From Streptomyces rubellomurinus (GTDB lineage: Bacteria > Actinomycetota > Actinomycetes > Streptomycetales > Streptomycetaceae): 64,000 bases of DNA. This document shows positions 41,278-49,552 of this stretch, piece after piece. A model generated the notes under the pieces. That model saw nothing but the letters and a program-made list of their open reading frames with translations. It did not search any database and was not told the DNA's origin. Location of the stretch: contig NZ_JZKH01000014.1 in the NCBI RefSeq assembly GCF_000961885.1, positions 53,249-117,248 on the forward strand, written 5' to 3'. A program made the position numbers and the translations under genes. Numbering within the stretch: position 1 is the first letter of the stretch; each line of letters begins with the position of its first letter.

Positions 41278-42548
41278 TGACTGCCCCCAATTCCGCCCGC
41301 GCGGGTGCCCCGCCGCGGGCCGGCGTTTCCGTTCCCCACCGGCGGCGCGAGGTCCGCGCCGCCGGACCGTCCCGCGATCGCGGAGCGGTAGCCCTCCAGC
41401 AGGCGCTCCAGCCCCACGGCCGGGCTGAACCCCTGCTCGTACCGGCGCCGGGCCGCCTCACCCATCTCCCGGTTGCGGTCCGGTTCGGCGGTGATCCGGC
41501 GCAGGCCGGACGCCAGCGAGGCCGCGTCGCCCGGCCGGTGCAGCAGCCCGGTCACCCCGTCCTCGACGAGCTCGGCGAAGGCGCCGTGGCCGGCGGCGAC
41601 CACCGGCACCCCGGCCGCCATCGCCTCCACGACCACCAGGCCGAACGCCTCCAGCCACGTCGACGGCGCCACCACGGCGACCGCCCGCGCGACGGCCCGC
41701 CGGCACTGGTCCGGGTCGTACAGGCCGGCGAACCGCACGTCGTCCCGGCCCGCCGCCCAGGCGGCCACCTCCCGCTCCAGCGGCCCGGCGCCGGCCACCA
41801 CGAGCGGCACGCCCACGCCGCCGGCCGCGGCCAGGTCGTCCCACGCGGCCATCAGCAGCCGTACGCCCTTGGCCTCGGCGAGCCGGCCGAGGTAGAGCAC
41901 GTGCTCGCCGGCGCCCGTGCGGCAGGCGCCCGGGTCGGGGACGAAGTTGTGCTTCACCGCCAGCCGTCCGGCCGGCAGACCGGCCCGCAGCAGGACGTCG
42001 CGCTGCGCCGCGGAGATGCAGAAGAACCGCTCCACGCCGGACCACCAGCGCCGCCGGTTGGCCGCCAGGCTCACCGCCAGCGGCACCGTCGCCAGCCGGG
42101 AGCCGCGGTAGCAGCCGTGCCGGACGGCCGGCAGCGGCGCCCGGCCGACGCACGCGGTGCACGGCCGGCCGTCCCGTTGCAGCGTGCCGGGCGGGCACAC
42201 CTGCGTGTAGTTGTGCAGCGTGGCGACGGCCGGCACCCCCGCGTCGGCGCAGGCCGCCAGCACCGCCGGCGACAGCAGCGGGAAGACGTTGTGGACGTGC
42301 ACCACGTCCGGCCGGTCGGCGCGCAGCCGGGCGGCGAGCTCCCTGCGCACCGCCGGGTTCCACGGCACCCGCAGCGGCACCGCGGCCTTGGCCGGCAGGG
42401 ACATCGCGGCGATGTCGTCGCTGCGCCGCTCGAACAGCTCGACCCGGTGGCCGGCCTCGCGCAGCAGCGCCGCCTCCTGGTCGACGACCCGGTTCTCCCC
42501 GCTCGGCTGCGCGGAGCCGTAGCGGTTGTGCACCACGAGGACGTGCAT
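41274..42548 (-). CDS. Family 4 glycosyltransferase
   Basis: The ATG at 42548 is followed by HVLVVHNRYG and a GENRVVDQEAALL segment, a standard GT4 N-terminus. The 424-residue GT-B enzyme has LYLGRLAEAKGVRLL and the donor-site PSTWLEAFGLVVVEAMAAG (E-x7-E type motif). The last 25 residues are Gly/Arg rich and disordered. It adds a sugar to the lipid-linked repeat unit. The stop overlaps the methyltransferase start (ATGA). Confidence 0.93.
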   Translation of the reverse strand: MHVLVVHNRYGSAQPSGENRVVDQEAALLREAGHRVELFERRSDDIAAMSLPAKAAVPLRVPWNPAVRRELAARLRADRPDVVHVHNVFPLLSPAVLAACADAGVPAVATLHNYTQVCPPGTLQRDGRPCTACVGRAPLPAVRHGCYRGSRLATVPLAVSLAANRRRWWSGVERFFCISAAQRDVLLRAGLPAGRLAVKHNFVPDPGACRTGAGEHVLYLGRLAEAKGVRLLMAAWDDLAAAGGVGVPLVVAGAGPLEREVAAWAAGRDDVRFAGLYDPDQCRRAVARAVAVVAPSTWLEAFGLVVVEAMAAGVPVVAAGHGAFAELVEDGVTGLLHRPGDAASLASGLRRITAEPDRNREMGEAARRRYEQGFSPAVGLERLLEGYRSAIAGRSGGADLAPPVGNGNAGPRRGTRAGGIGGSQ

Positions 42549-42550
42549 GG

Positions 42551-43777
42551 TCAGGTCACCTCCGGTTGCCGGACGCGTCGTCGGGGGGTCGCGGGCGCCG
42601 CGAGGGGCGCGCCCGGGTCGGGCACCACCAGCAGCGACGCGGCCACCGTCAGGTGCAGCAGGTACGGCGAGGCGTCGCCCAGCCCGGCCTCGGTGTACGA
42701 CGCGATCGCGCAGTAGCTGATCAGGAAGATCGCGCAGGCCCGCGCCGGCGACGGCGGCCGCAGCAGCGCGACCCCGCCCAGCGTGAGGAAGACCGCCGCC
42801 ACGACGGCGACGCCGGCCAGGCCCTGCTCGTTGTAGACGGCCAGCCAGCTGTTGTCGATCGGCAGCCCGCCGAAGGACTTGTCGCCCAGGCCGGTGCCGA
42901 ACAGCTGCTCCAGGGTCGTCCGGGGCGCCGCCAGCAGGGCGTCCCAGACCTTGGCCCGGCCGGTGAGGTTGGAGAAGTTCTCCTGGGTCTGGCCGCGCAG
43001 GAACCACGCCTGGAGCAGTGAACTCAGGCCCACCGCAGCCGTGATGGCGACCAGCACCGCCCAGCCGAAGAACCGGCGGGCGGCCGCGCTGGTGAGCAGC
43101 AGCGAGCCGATCGCCAGCAGCAGCCCGACGATCAGGCCGAGGGTCGCCGTCCGGGTGTGGGTCAGCGCGAGCAGGACGAGCGAGGGCACGACGACCAGCG
43201 CCGCGCTGCGCCCGGTCGTGCGGCGGTCCAGCAGGAGCAGCACGGTGAGCCCGATGATCACCGCGGCGTACTGGCCGATCTGCGGCGGGGTGAGCGGCCA
43301 CAGCGCGCCGACCAGCCGCCCGCCGTAGAGCTCGGGCATGGCCGCGCCCGGGGAGACGACCAGGCCGGCGGCCACCGAGGCGAGCACCGCGAAGTACATC
43401 CGGATGTGCGAGCGCACGAGCCCCTCGCCGCCGTCCCACCAGCGGCTGAGCAGCCACAGCGTGCCGACGAACAGGGACAGCCGGAAGCAGCGGAACAGGG
43501 CGCCGAAGCCGGAGGTCGGGTGGGCGCTGGCGACCACGCTCAGCACCAGCATCAGGGTGAGCAGGCACAGGAAGGCGCTGGCCCGGATCCGCAGCCGCAG
43601 GTTGAGCAGGAGCGCCAGCGCGAACGCGGAGACCAGCGCGCCCATGGTGGCCATCTGGATGAGGGAGCGCGGCAGCGGGACGATCGTCCGCGCCCCGGCG
43701 GAGCCGAGCGTGTTGAGGATCAGCAGCCCCCAGACCAGCTCGACGGTCCGCGGCGGGCCCGTCAGGTCGCGGTGCAT
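42551..43777 (-). CDS. O-antigen polymerase/ligase-like membrane protein (Wzy)
   Basis: The ATG at 43777, 1 bp after the beta-helix gene's stop and preceded by GGGTGG, is preferred; a GTG at 43786 would add three residues. The 408-residue protein has 10-12 membrane helices and a large loop with RAKVWDALL, GTGLGDKSF and NSWLAVYNEQGLAGV, the pattern of the Wzy_C/O-antigen ligase superfamily. It should join repeat units outside the membrane. The C-terminus is Pro/Arg rich and cytoplasmic. Confidence 0.88.
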   Translation of the reverse strand: MHRDLTGPPRTVELVWGLLILNTLGSAGARTIVPLPRSLIQMATMGALVSAFALALLLNLRLRIRASAFLCLLTLMLVLSVVASAHPTSGFGALFRCFRLSLFVGTLWLLSRWWDGGEGLVRSHIRMYFAVLASVAAGLVVSPGAAMPELYGGRLVGALWPLTPPQIGQYAAVIIGLTVLLLLDRRTTGRSAALVVVPSLVLLALTHTRTATLGLIVGLLLAIGSLLLTSAAARRFFGWAVLVAITAAVGLSSLLQAWFLRGQTQENFSNLTGRAKVWDALLAAPRTTLEQLFGTGLGDKSFGGLPIDNSWLAVYNEQGLAGVAVVAAVFLTLGGVALLRPPSPARACAIFLISYCAIASYTEAGLGDASPYLLHLTVAASLLVVPDPGAPLAAPATPRRRVRQPEVT

Positions 43778-43778
43778 C

Positions 43779-45296
43779 TCAACCACCCGCCCGCGGCCGG
43801 AGGTTGCTGCCCGCGTCCTGCAGGTACGGCGCGCCCTGCCACTGCGCGAAGTCGAGCGCGCGGCTCGGGTCGTGGGCGACGAAGCTCCACGGCCCGAGGT
43901 AGCTGTTGTCGTGCCAGCGGTTGTCCTGCTCGGCGGTGATCGCCTCGGCGACCGCTTCGCCCTTGTACGGCGACCAGTCCGGGTAGGTGCCGTAGTTGGC
44001 CAGCACGCCCATCCGGCCGCACCGCGCCGTGCACCCGACCACGGACGGGTCGAAGAGGAAGCGGTTGCCGTGGATGTCCACCCGCTGGGTCTTCCACCGG
44101 CAGTCGGCGTAGAGCGGCGCGGTGGCGATCGTCGGCTGGGTGCACTGCTTGGTGTCCTTGGCCAGCAGGGTGCAGTCGCCGGAGGAGGTGTTGGCCGGGC
44201 TGTTGCAGAACCGGTCGGCGTTCTCCCACAGGGTGATGCCGGACCAGTTGTCCTCCAGCACGTTCCCGTCGATCTCGATCTTCTCGGTGCGGGCGGTGAC
44301 CCGCGGTTCGCCGCCGGACTCGGACAGGTAGACGGTCGCGTACGGGAAGGTGTCGCCGCGGTCGGCGGCCCTGCGGCCCTCGACCCAGTCGTTGCGCCGG
44401 ATGGTGTTGTTCCGGATGACGGCGTTGTAGCTGGTCTCGTAGATCAGCGCGGCGCCGTCGTTGGCCTCCAGCACGTTGCCCTCGATGAGGAAGTCGTTGT
44501 TGTTGGTGTCCGCCCACAGCCCGGCGCCGCGGTTGTCGTGCACCCAGTTGCCGCGCACGTCGGCGCCGTTGACGGCCCAGAACTTGACGCCCCCGGTGCA
44601 GCCGCAGCCCGGCTGCTTCTTCTCCCACTCGTCGGTGTCGTTGCCGGTGATCTCGTTGCCCTCGACCACCAGGCGGGTGATCGCCGCGGGGCCGGACTTG
44701 AACGCGTTGATGCCGTACTGGCCGTTGCCGCGCAGGCAGTTGGCGCGGATCTGCTGACGGTCGCCGGCCATCAGCCCGGCACCGGAGTTGTGCTGGACCG
44801 TCGTGTGCTCGATCACCCAGCCGTCGGCCGAGTCGTGGTTGACCACGCCCTCGTTCTGCGGCGCGACGAAGCCCTGCACGGTCAGGTGGCGGATGGTGAC
44901 GTTCGCCGCGGCGCCGCCGAACGCGTACTGGTTGGTCCGCTGTCCGTCGAGCACCGCGCCGGGCGCGCCGAGGTAGCTGTCGCCCTCCTTGGGGACGACC
45001 TGGGCGTAGCGGTCCGCTTCGAGCCGGTGCGTCCCCGGGCCGAGCCAGAACGTGGTGTTCGGGGGGCTGGCCTTGGTCTTCGCCGCCAGGTCGCCGACCA
45101 CCCCGGGGTCGACGGCCACCGCGCCCGCCGGCGCGGTCGCCGGCCCGGCCTCGGGCCGGTCGCACACCCGGGCCGCGGCCACGGGCGTGGACGGCGCGGG
45201 CGCGGTCGGCTCCGGCCGGCCGTCGGACCCGCTGGTGCAGCCGGTCGCCACCAGCAGGGCCAGCGCCGCCGCCCACTGCCACCTCGTGCTCCTCAC
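43779..45296 (-). CDS. Right-handed beta-helix lipoprotein
   Basis: The GTG at 45296 overlaps the heparinase-like stop codon (GTGA); AGGAGG lies too close to be an ideal site, so coupled translation is likely. The 505-residue protein has a lipoprotein signal with lipobox VATGC (Cys20) and a Pro/Ala linker. The rest is a long series of parallel beta-helix rungs rich in the N-x-I/V and GNxI patterns of pectate-lyase-like folds, with many cysteine pairs. It is probably anchored outside the membrane and binds, cleaves or epimerises the polymer, as AlgG/AlgE-like proteins do for alginate. The specific activity is not evident. Confidence 0.85.
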   Translation of the reverse strand: MRSTRWQWAAALALLVATGCTSGSDGRPEPTAPAPSTPVAAARVCDRPEAGPATAPAGAVAVDPGVVGDLAAKTKASPPNTTFWLGPGTHRLEADRYAQVVPKEGDSYLGAPGAVLDGQRTNQYAFGGAAANVTIRHLTVQGFVAPQNEGVVNHDSADGWVIEHTTVQHNSGAGLMAGDRQQIRANCLRGNGQYGINAFKSGPAAITRLVVEGNEITGNDTDEWEKKQPGCGCTGGVKFWAVNGADVRGNWVHDNRGAGLWADTNNNDFLIEGNVLEANDGAALIYETSYNAVIRNNTIRRNDWVEGRRAADRGDTFPYATVYLSESGGEPRVTARTEKIEIDGNVLEDNWSGITLWENADRFCNSPANTSSGDCTLLAKDTKQCTQPTIATAPLYADCRWKTQRVDIHGNRFLFDPSVVGCTARCGRMGVLANYGTYPDWSPYKGEAVAEAITAEQDNRWHDNSYLGPWSFVAHDPSRALDFAQWQGAPYLQDAGSNLRPRAGG

Positions 45297-47326
45297 CCCT
45301 CCTGACCCCCGAACCCGAGGACGGTGCCGAACTCCCGCGCGGCGTCGCTGAGGCCGGTGCCGACCAGCGTGGTCGCGGACACCTTGCGTCCGAAGCCGGC
45401 GGAGTACCAGCCCAGCGGCGGCGCGGTCTCGCCGCGGTGCGCCCGCCAGGTCAGCTCGGCGGGCAGGTCCAGGACCGCGCGGCGGTCCTCGCCGTCCTTC
45501 GTCCAGGTCAGCACGGCCCGGTGGCCGGTGAGCTCGGCGGCGACCGCCGGGCCGAGGTGGAACGCCAGCCGGACGGCCCGGCGCGGGCCGCGCACCTCGT
45601 CGGTGATCCGCAACTCCCGGCTCGTGGCGGACAGTTCGACCCGGCGGCGGTGCACCGAGGGCCGGTAGCCGTCGTGCTCGGCGCACCAGCGGGCCACGCC
45701 CTCCCCGGCGGTGTCCACGACCAGCACGCGGCTGCGGGCGTGCCTGGTCCACAGGAAGGGGCCGCCGGAGACGGACTGGTCGGCGCCGTCCAGTTCCAGG
45801 GTGTTGTGGCCCAGGGTCGAGCGGAAGTACCGCCGCCACGCGGGCTGCCCGTGGTAGCAGAACGTCCCCGGGTCGGCGAGCACGTCGACGCCGTCGTGCC
45901 GGACCTCCACAGACAGCGCGTCCGCGTGGCCGTGCGCGGCGATGGACAGGAACCCGTGCGGGCCGCCGTCGCAGCGGCACCAGATCTCTTCCGCGCCGAT
46001 CTCCTCCGCGCCGATCTCCTCCGCGCCGATCTTCTCCGCGCCGCTCTCGTCCGCGCCGCTCCCGCCCCCGGCGCGCAGCACGGTCAGGCCCGCGTCGGCG
46101 AAGTGGGCCGGCCGGCGCGCCGGCCGGACGACCGTGCCGTCCGTCCCGTACGGCCGCAGCAGCGCGGCCAGCAGCGGGGTGCGGACGTCGGTGCCGGGGA
46201 CGGCCGGCCACCAGGGGAGCCGGCCGAACACGGCGCCGCCGGTGGCCAGCAGCGAGGCCCAGCGGTCGGTGCCCGCGCCGTCCAGCACCAGGCCGTGGCC
46301 GTCGTCCGCGTCCCCCTGCCGGGGCGGCCGCAGCCGGTCGTCCACGACGGCCGCGAGCGCGTCGGTCATCCGCAGCAGGACCAGCCGGACGGTCCCGGGG
46401 ACGGGCACGGCGGCGGCGTCCGCCTCGGCCACCGCGGCCAGGCCGAGCTCCAGGACGAGCCCGTGGTACTCGGTGGCCAGCTCGCGGTTGAGGCCGGAGG
46501 GGAAGGTGTTGCCGCGCAGGTGCCGCTCCAGCGACCGCAGCGCGCCGGTGCGCCAGCGCGCCGAGGAGGGGAACCAGTCGAACGCGCAGGCCGCGGCGAA
46601 CTGCCCGGCGGCCTCGGCGACGACGTGGTTGTTCGCCGAGGACCCGCGGCTGGGGAAGGCGGCCAGCCAGCGCTGGTGGTGCCAGATCTGCTCCCGCGCC
46701 ACCGGGTCGCCCTCGAACAGGGCGGCCGCGCCCGGCCAGCCGTCGAGCAGCCGGCGCACCCACACCCAGGACAGCAGCCGGATGCCCAGCTCGATGCCGC
46801 TGATCCAGTGCACGCCGCGCAGCGGCGGGTTGGCCGCCCACCAGGACCGCAGGTGCTCGGCCACCCGCTCGGCGTACCGCTCGTTCCCGCTGAGCGCGTA
46901 GGCGGCGGCGAGCACGGTCAGGTACTGGTGGCGGGACGGCTCCCAGATCTGCTTGATGTCCCCGACCGCGTCCTCGTCGCGGTACGGCACGTCGAAGGCG
47001 TAGCCGTCCGGGGCCCGGCGCCCGGTCCTCGGGTCGCGCCACCAGTCCGGGGCCACCAGGTCGTCGCGGACCACCCCGAAGTACTCGGCGTGCCCGTCCA
47101 TCAGCCGGTCCGCCTCGGCGAGCAGGCGCTTCGCGGCGTCCGGCGGCACCGCGGCGAGCGCCCCGGCGGGCAGGACGGCGGTGAACCGGGCGCCGGCCAC
47201 CGGCGGGCAGGGCGGCGGCGCCGACCGCCACCGGCGCCGGCGCACCGCGTCGCCGACCCGGCCGGCGACCTCCTGGGGCCCCATCGCGGACAGCCGCCGC
47301 AGGTACCAGCCCGCGCTCATCGTCAC
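45293..47326 (-). CDS. Heparinase II/III-family protein (alginate lyase-like)
   Basis: The GTG at 47326, with GAGG 5 bp upstream and overlapping the previous stop, is taken as start; ATG 47320 is the alternative. The 677-residue protein has an N-terminal alpha-toroid (WYLRRLSAMGPQEVAGRV, then ANNHVVAEA) and a C-terminal beta-sandwich with AAHGHADALSVEV, the heparinase II/III landmark with its catalytic His. There is no signal peptide. Such proteins recur in exopolysaccharide loci next to the ADH/oxidoreductase fusion and may trim or edit uronate-containing chains. Residues 424-448 are a pentapeptide repeat (GAEEI) from a 15-bp DNA repeat. Confidence 0.87.
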   Translation of the reverse strand: MTMSAGWYLRRLSAMGPQEVAGRVGDAVRRRRWRSAPPPCPPVAGARFTAVLPAGALAAVPPDAAKRLLAEADRLMDGHAEYFGVVRDDLVAPDWWRDPRTGRRAPDGYAFDVPYRDEDAVGDIKQIWEPSRHQYLTVLAAAYALSGNERYAERVAEHLRSWWAANPPLRGVHWISGIELGIRLLSWVWVRRLLDGWPGAAALFEGDPVAREQIWHHQRWLAAFPSRGSSANNHVVAEAAGQFAAACAFDWFPSSARWRTGALRSLERHLRGNTFPSGLNRELATEYHGLVLELGLAAVAEADAAAVPVPGTVRLVLLRMTDALAAVVDDRLRPPRQGDADDGHGLVLDGAGTDRWASLLATGGAVFGRLPWWPAVPGTDVRTPLLAALLRPYGTDGTVVRPARRPAHFADAGLTVLRAGGGSGADESGAEKIGAEEIGAEEIGAEEIWCRCDGGPHGFLSIAAHGHADALSVEVRHDGVDVLADPGTFCYHGQPAWRRYFRSTLGHNTLELDGADQSVSGGPFLWTRHARSRVLVVDTAGEGVARWCAEHDGYRPSVHRRRVELSATSRELRITDEVRGPRRAVRLAFHLGPAVAAELTGHRAVLTWTKDGEDRRAVLDLPAELTWRAHRGETAPPLGWYSAGFGRKVSATTLVGTGLSDAAREFGTVLGFGGQEG
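45983..46057. repeat. 15-bp tandem repeat, five copies, within the heparinase-like gene
   Basis: Five consecutive 15-bp units of the type GATCTCCTCCGCGCC, at 45983, 45998, 46013, 46028 and 46043, differ at a few positions. The period is a multiple of three, so the reading frame is kept whatever the copy number. The encoded pentapeptide is GAEEI on the minus strand. It lies between the two catalytic domains, in a likely loop. Confidence 0.85.
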
Positions 47327-49515
47327 AGCGACCTCGCCAGGGCCACCGGAGCGCCGCCGGCCAGGGCGGACCGCACGGCGAGGGTGGCCGCCGTGGTGGC
47401 GACCAGCGACTCCAGCGGCACCGGCATCGGCCCGCCGGTGCGCACCGCCCGGACGAACGCGGCCAGTTCGGCGGACTGCCCCTTGTCCCGGGCCTTGGGC
47501 AGCCGGGAGCTGACCCACCGTTTCTTTCCATACACCGACGCCCGGACGAAGTCGTCCAGCTTGAGCACCTTGCCGTCCGCGACCAGGTCCAGCGTCTCCT
47601 TGGGGAAGCCGGGCGCGCCGGCGGTGACGTAGCTGAGGGTCGCGGTGGAGTCGTCGGGGTAGCGCAGCACGACCTGCAGGTCCTCGTTCCCGGCGGCGGC
47701 GACGGCGTACACCGAGACCGGGTCGGCGCCCAGCAGCCAGCTCGCGGTGTCGATGAAGTGGCCTCCCTCGCCCGCGAACCGCGAGCCCTCGGTGCCCTGC
47801 TGGAGGTACCAGCTGCCGTGCTGCAGCCGGCCGGCGTTGACCAGGTAGCGCAGGCTCGCCGGTCCGCTCCGGGCGCCGAAGCGCGCCTTGGCCTCCCGCA
47901 GCAGCGGCGCGAAGCGGCGGTTGAAGCCCACCTGCAGGCGGTCGTTGCCGGACTCCGCCACCGCGGCGAGCACGCCGGCCAGTTCGTCCCCGGTGAGCGC
48001 CAGCGGCTTCTCGACGAAGACCGCCTTCCCGGCGAGCAGCGCCCGGCGGGTCAGCTCGGCGTGCGAGCTGTGCCGGGTGACCACGAACACCGCGTCGACG
48101 GCCGGGTCCCCGAGCACCGCGTCGAGGTCGGTGGTCGCCCGCGCGAAGCCGAACTTGCGCTGCGCGTTGGCCCCGGACAGCGCCGTCGTGGTGACGACCG
48201 CGGACAGCGCGACGCCTTCCCGCCCGGCCAGGTGCGGCAGCAGCATCGACGTCGCGTAGTTGCCGGCGCCGACGAAGGCCAGCCGCACCGGCGACCCGGA
48301 CGGCCGGGCCGGAGCGGAGGCCGGGGCCGTGCGCCGCACCTCGGGCACCACGACCTCCGGGGCCTGCCGCTCCGCCTCCGCCTCCGCCTCCGGCACGGGG
48401 TAGCGGAACAGCGCGGTGACGGCCTTCAACTCGCCGTCCTTCAGCCGCCGGTAGGTCTCCACGGCGTCCTCGAAGTCGGCGACGTGGGAGACCAGCGGGC
48501 CGACGTCGACCCGGCCGCGCGCCATCAGGTCCAGGAAGCAGGCCAGGTTGCGGCGCTCCGTCCAGCGCACGTAGCCGATCGGGTAGTCGCGCCCCTCCAG
48601 CTCGTACGCCGGGTCGTAGCGCCCGGGGCCGTACGAGCGGGAGAACCGGACGTCCAACTCCTTCTCGTAGTAGGCGTTCCACGGCAGGTCCAGCCGGCAC
48701 TTGCCGATGTCGACCACCCGGCCGCGGTCCCGGGCCAGGCGGGCGGCCAGCTCGACCGGCTGGTTGCTGCCGCCGCCGGCCGCCAGGTACACCTGGTCCA
48801 CGCCGTGGCCGCCGGTCAGCTCGGCGACGGCCGTCTCCACGGCCACCGAGCCGGGGTCGCCGCAGGCCACCGCGCCCAGGCGCTCGGCCAGTTCGCAGCG
48901 CGAGGGGTCCGGGTCGGCGCCGACGACGCGCACCCCGGCGGCGGTCAGCAGTTGCACGACCAGCTGCCCGATCAGCCCGAGGCCGATGACCAGCGCCACC
49001 TCGCCGAGCTGCGGCTCGCCCTGGCGCACGCCCTGCAGGGCGATCGACCCGACGGTGCCGAAGGCCGCGTGCTGCGGCGCCAGGCCGTCCGGCACCGGCG
49101 TGTACAGGTTCTTCGGCACCCAGTTCAGCTCGGCGTGCAGCGCGTGCTCGTTGCCCGCGCAGGCCACCAGGTCGCCGACCTTGACGTCGTCGACCCCGGC
49201 GCCGACCTGCTCGACCACCCCGCACAGCGAGTAGCCGAGCGGCGTGTACGAGTCGAGCTTGCCCATCACCTTGCGGTAGGTGGCGGGCAGTCCGTTGACG
49301 GCCACGCTCTGCATGACCTTGGCCACCTGGTCCGGGCGCGAGCGGGCCTTGCCCACCATCGACATCCCGGCCTCGGACACCTTCATCATCTCGGTGCCGG
49401 TGGAGATCAGCGAGTAGACGCTGCGCACCAGCACCCCGCCCGGCTTGCACCCCGGCACCGGCACCTCCAGCACCGACAGCTCGCCGCTCTTGTAGTTCTG
49501 CACAACCTGTTTCAC
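47323..49515 (-). CDS. Fused zinc-type alcohol dehydrogenase and Gfo/Idh/MocA oxidoreductase
   Basis: The GTG at 49515 has GAGGGG about 9 bp upstream. The 730-residue protein has an N-terminal medium-chain dehydrogenase-like half (about residues 1-365; NAD-binding IGLGLIGQL) and a C-terminal Gfo/Idh/MocA half (about 400-730; FVGAGNYATSML and EKPLAL). A Pro/Ala/Glu-rich linker of about 30 residues joins them. This two-domain oxidoreductase is typical of exopolysaccharide loci with heparinase-like genes. It may oxidise or epimerise a nucleotide sugar or uronate through a keto intermediate. The actual reaction is not known. Confidence 0.88.
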   Translation of the reverse strand: MKQVVQNYKSGELSVLEVPVPGCKPGGVLVRSVYSLISTGTEMMKVSEAGMSMVGKARSRPDQVAKVMQSVAVNGLPATYRKVMGKLDSYTPLGYSLCGVVEQVGAGVDDVKVGDLVACAGNEHALHAELNWVPKNLYTPVPDGLAPQHAAFGTVGSIALQGVRQGEPQLGEVALVIGLGLIGQLVVQLLTAAGVRVVGADPDPSRCELAERLGAVACGDPGSVAVETAVAELTGGHGVDQVYLAAGGGSNQPVELAARLARDRGRVVDIGKCRLDLPWNAYYEKELDVRFSRSYGPGRYDPAYELEGRDYPIGYVRWTERRNLACFLDLMARGRVDVGPLVSHVADFEDAVETYRRLKDGELKAVTALFRYPVPEAEAEAERQAPEVVVPEVRRTAPASAPARPSGSPVRLAFVGAGNYATSMLLPHLAGREGVALSAVVTTTALSGANAQRKFGFARATTDLDAVLGDPAVDAVFVVTRHSSHAELTRRALLAGKAVFVEKPLALTGDELAGVLAAVAESGNDRLQVGFNRRFAPLLREAKARFGARSGPASLRYLVNAGRLQHGSWYLQQGTEGSRFAGEGGHFIDTASWLLGADPVSVYAVAAAGNEDLQVVLRYPDDSTATLSYVTAGAPGFPKETLDLVADGKVLKLDDFVRASVYGKKRWVSSRLPKARDKGQSAELAAFVRAVRTGGPMPVPLESLVATTAATLAVRSALAGGAPVALARSL

Positions 49516-49552
49516 CGGAAGTCCCCTCGCTCCTAAGCCCGTTCCGTTGCTC

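Noticed and set aside
45983..46057. 15-bp repeats as a CRISPR array
   Set aside because: Units are directly adjacent with no spacers and stay in the reading frame of a recognised enzyme.
43779..47531. A 1250-codon minus-strand frame spanning two genes
   Set aside because: Only its last 505 codons are coding-like (the beta-helix lipoprotein). The upstream part is out of frame with the heparinase-like gene and has shadow composition.
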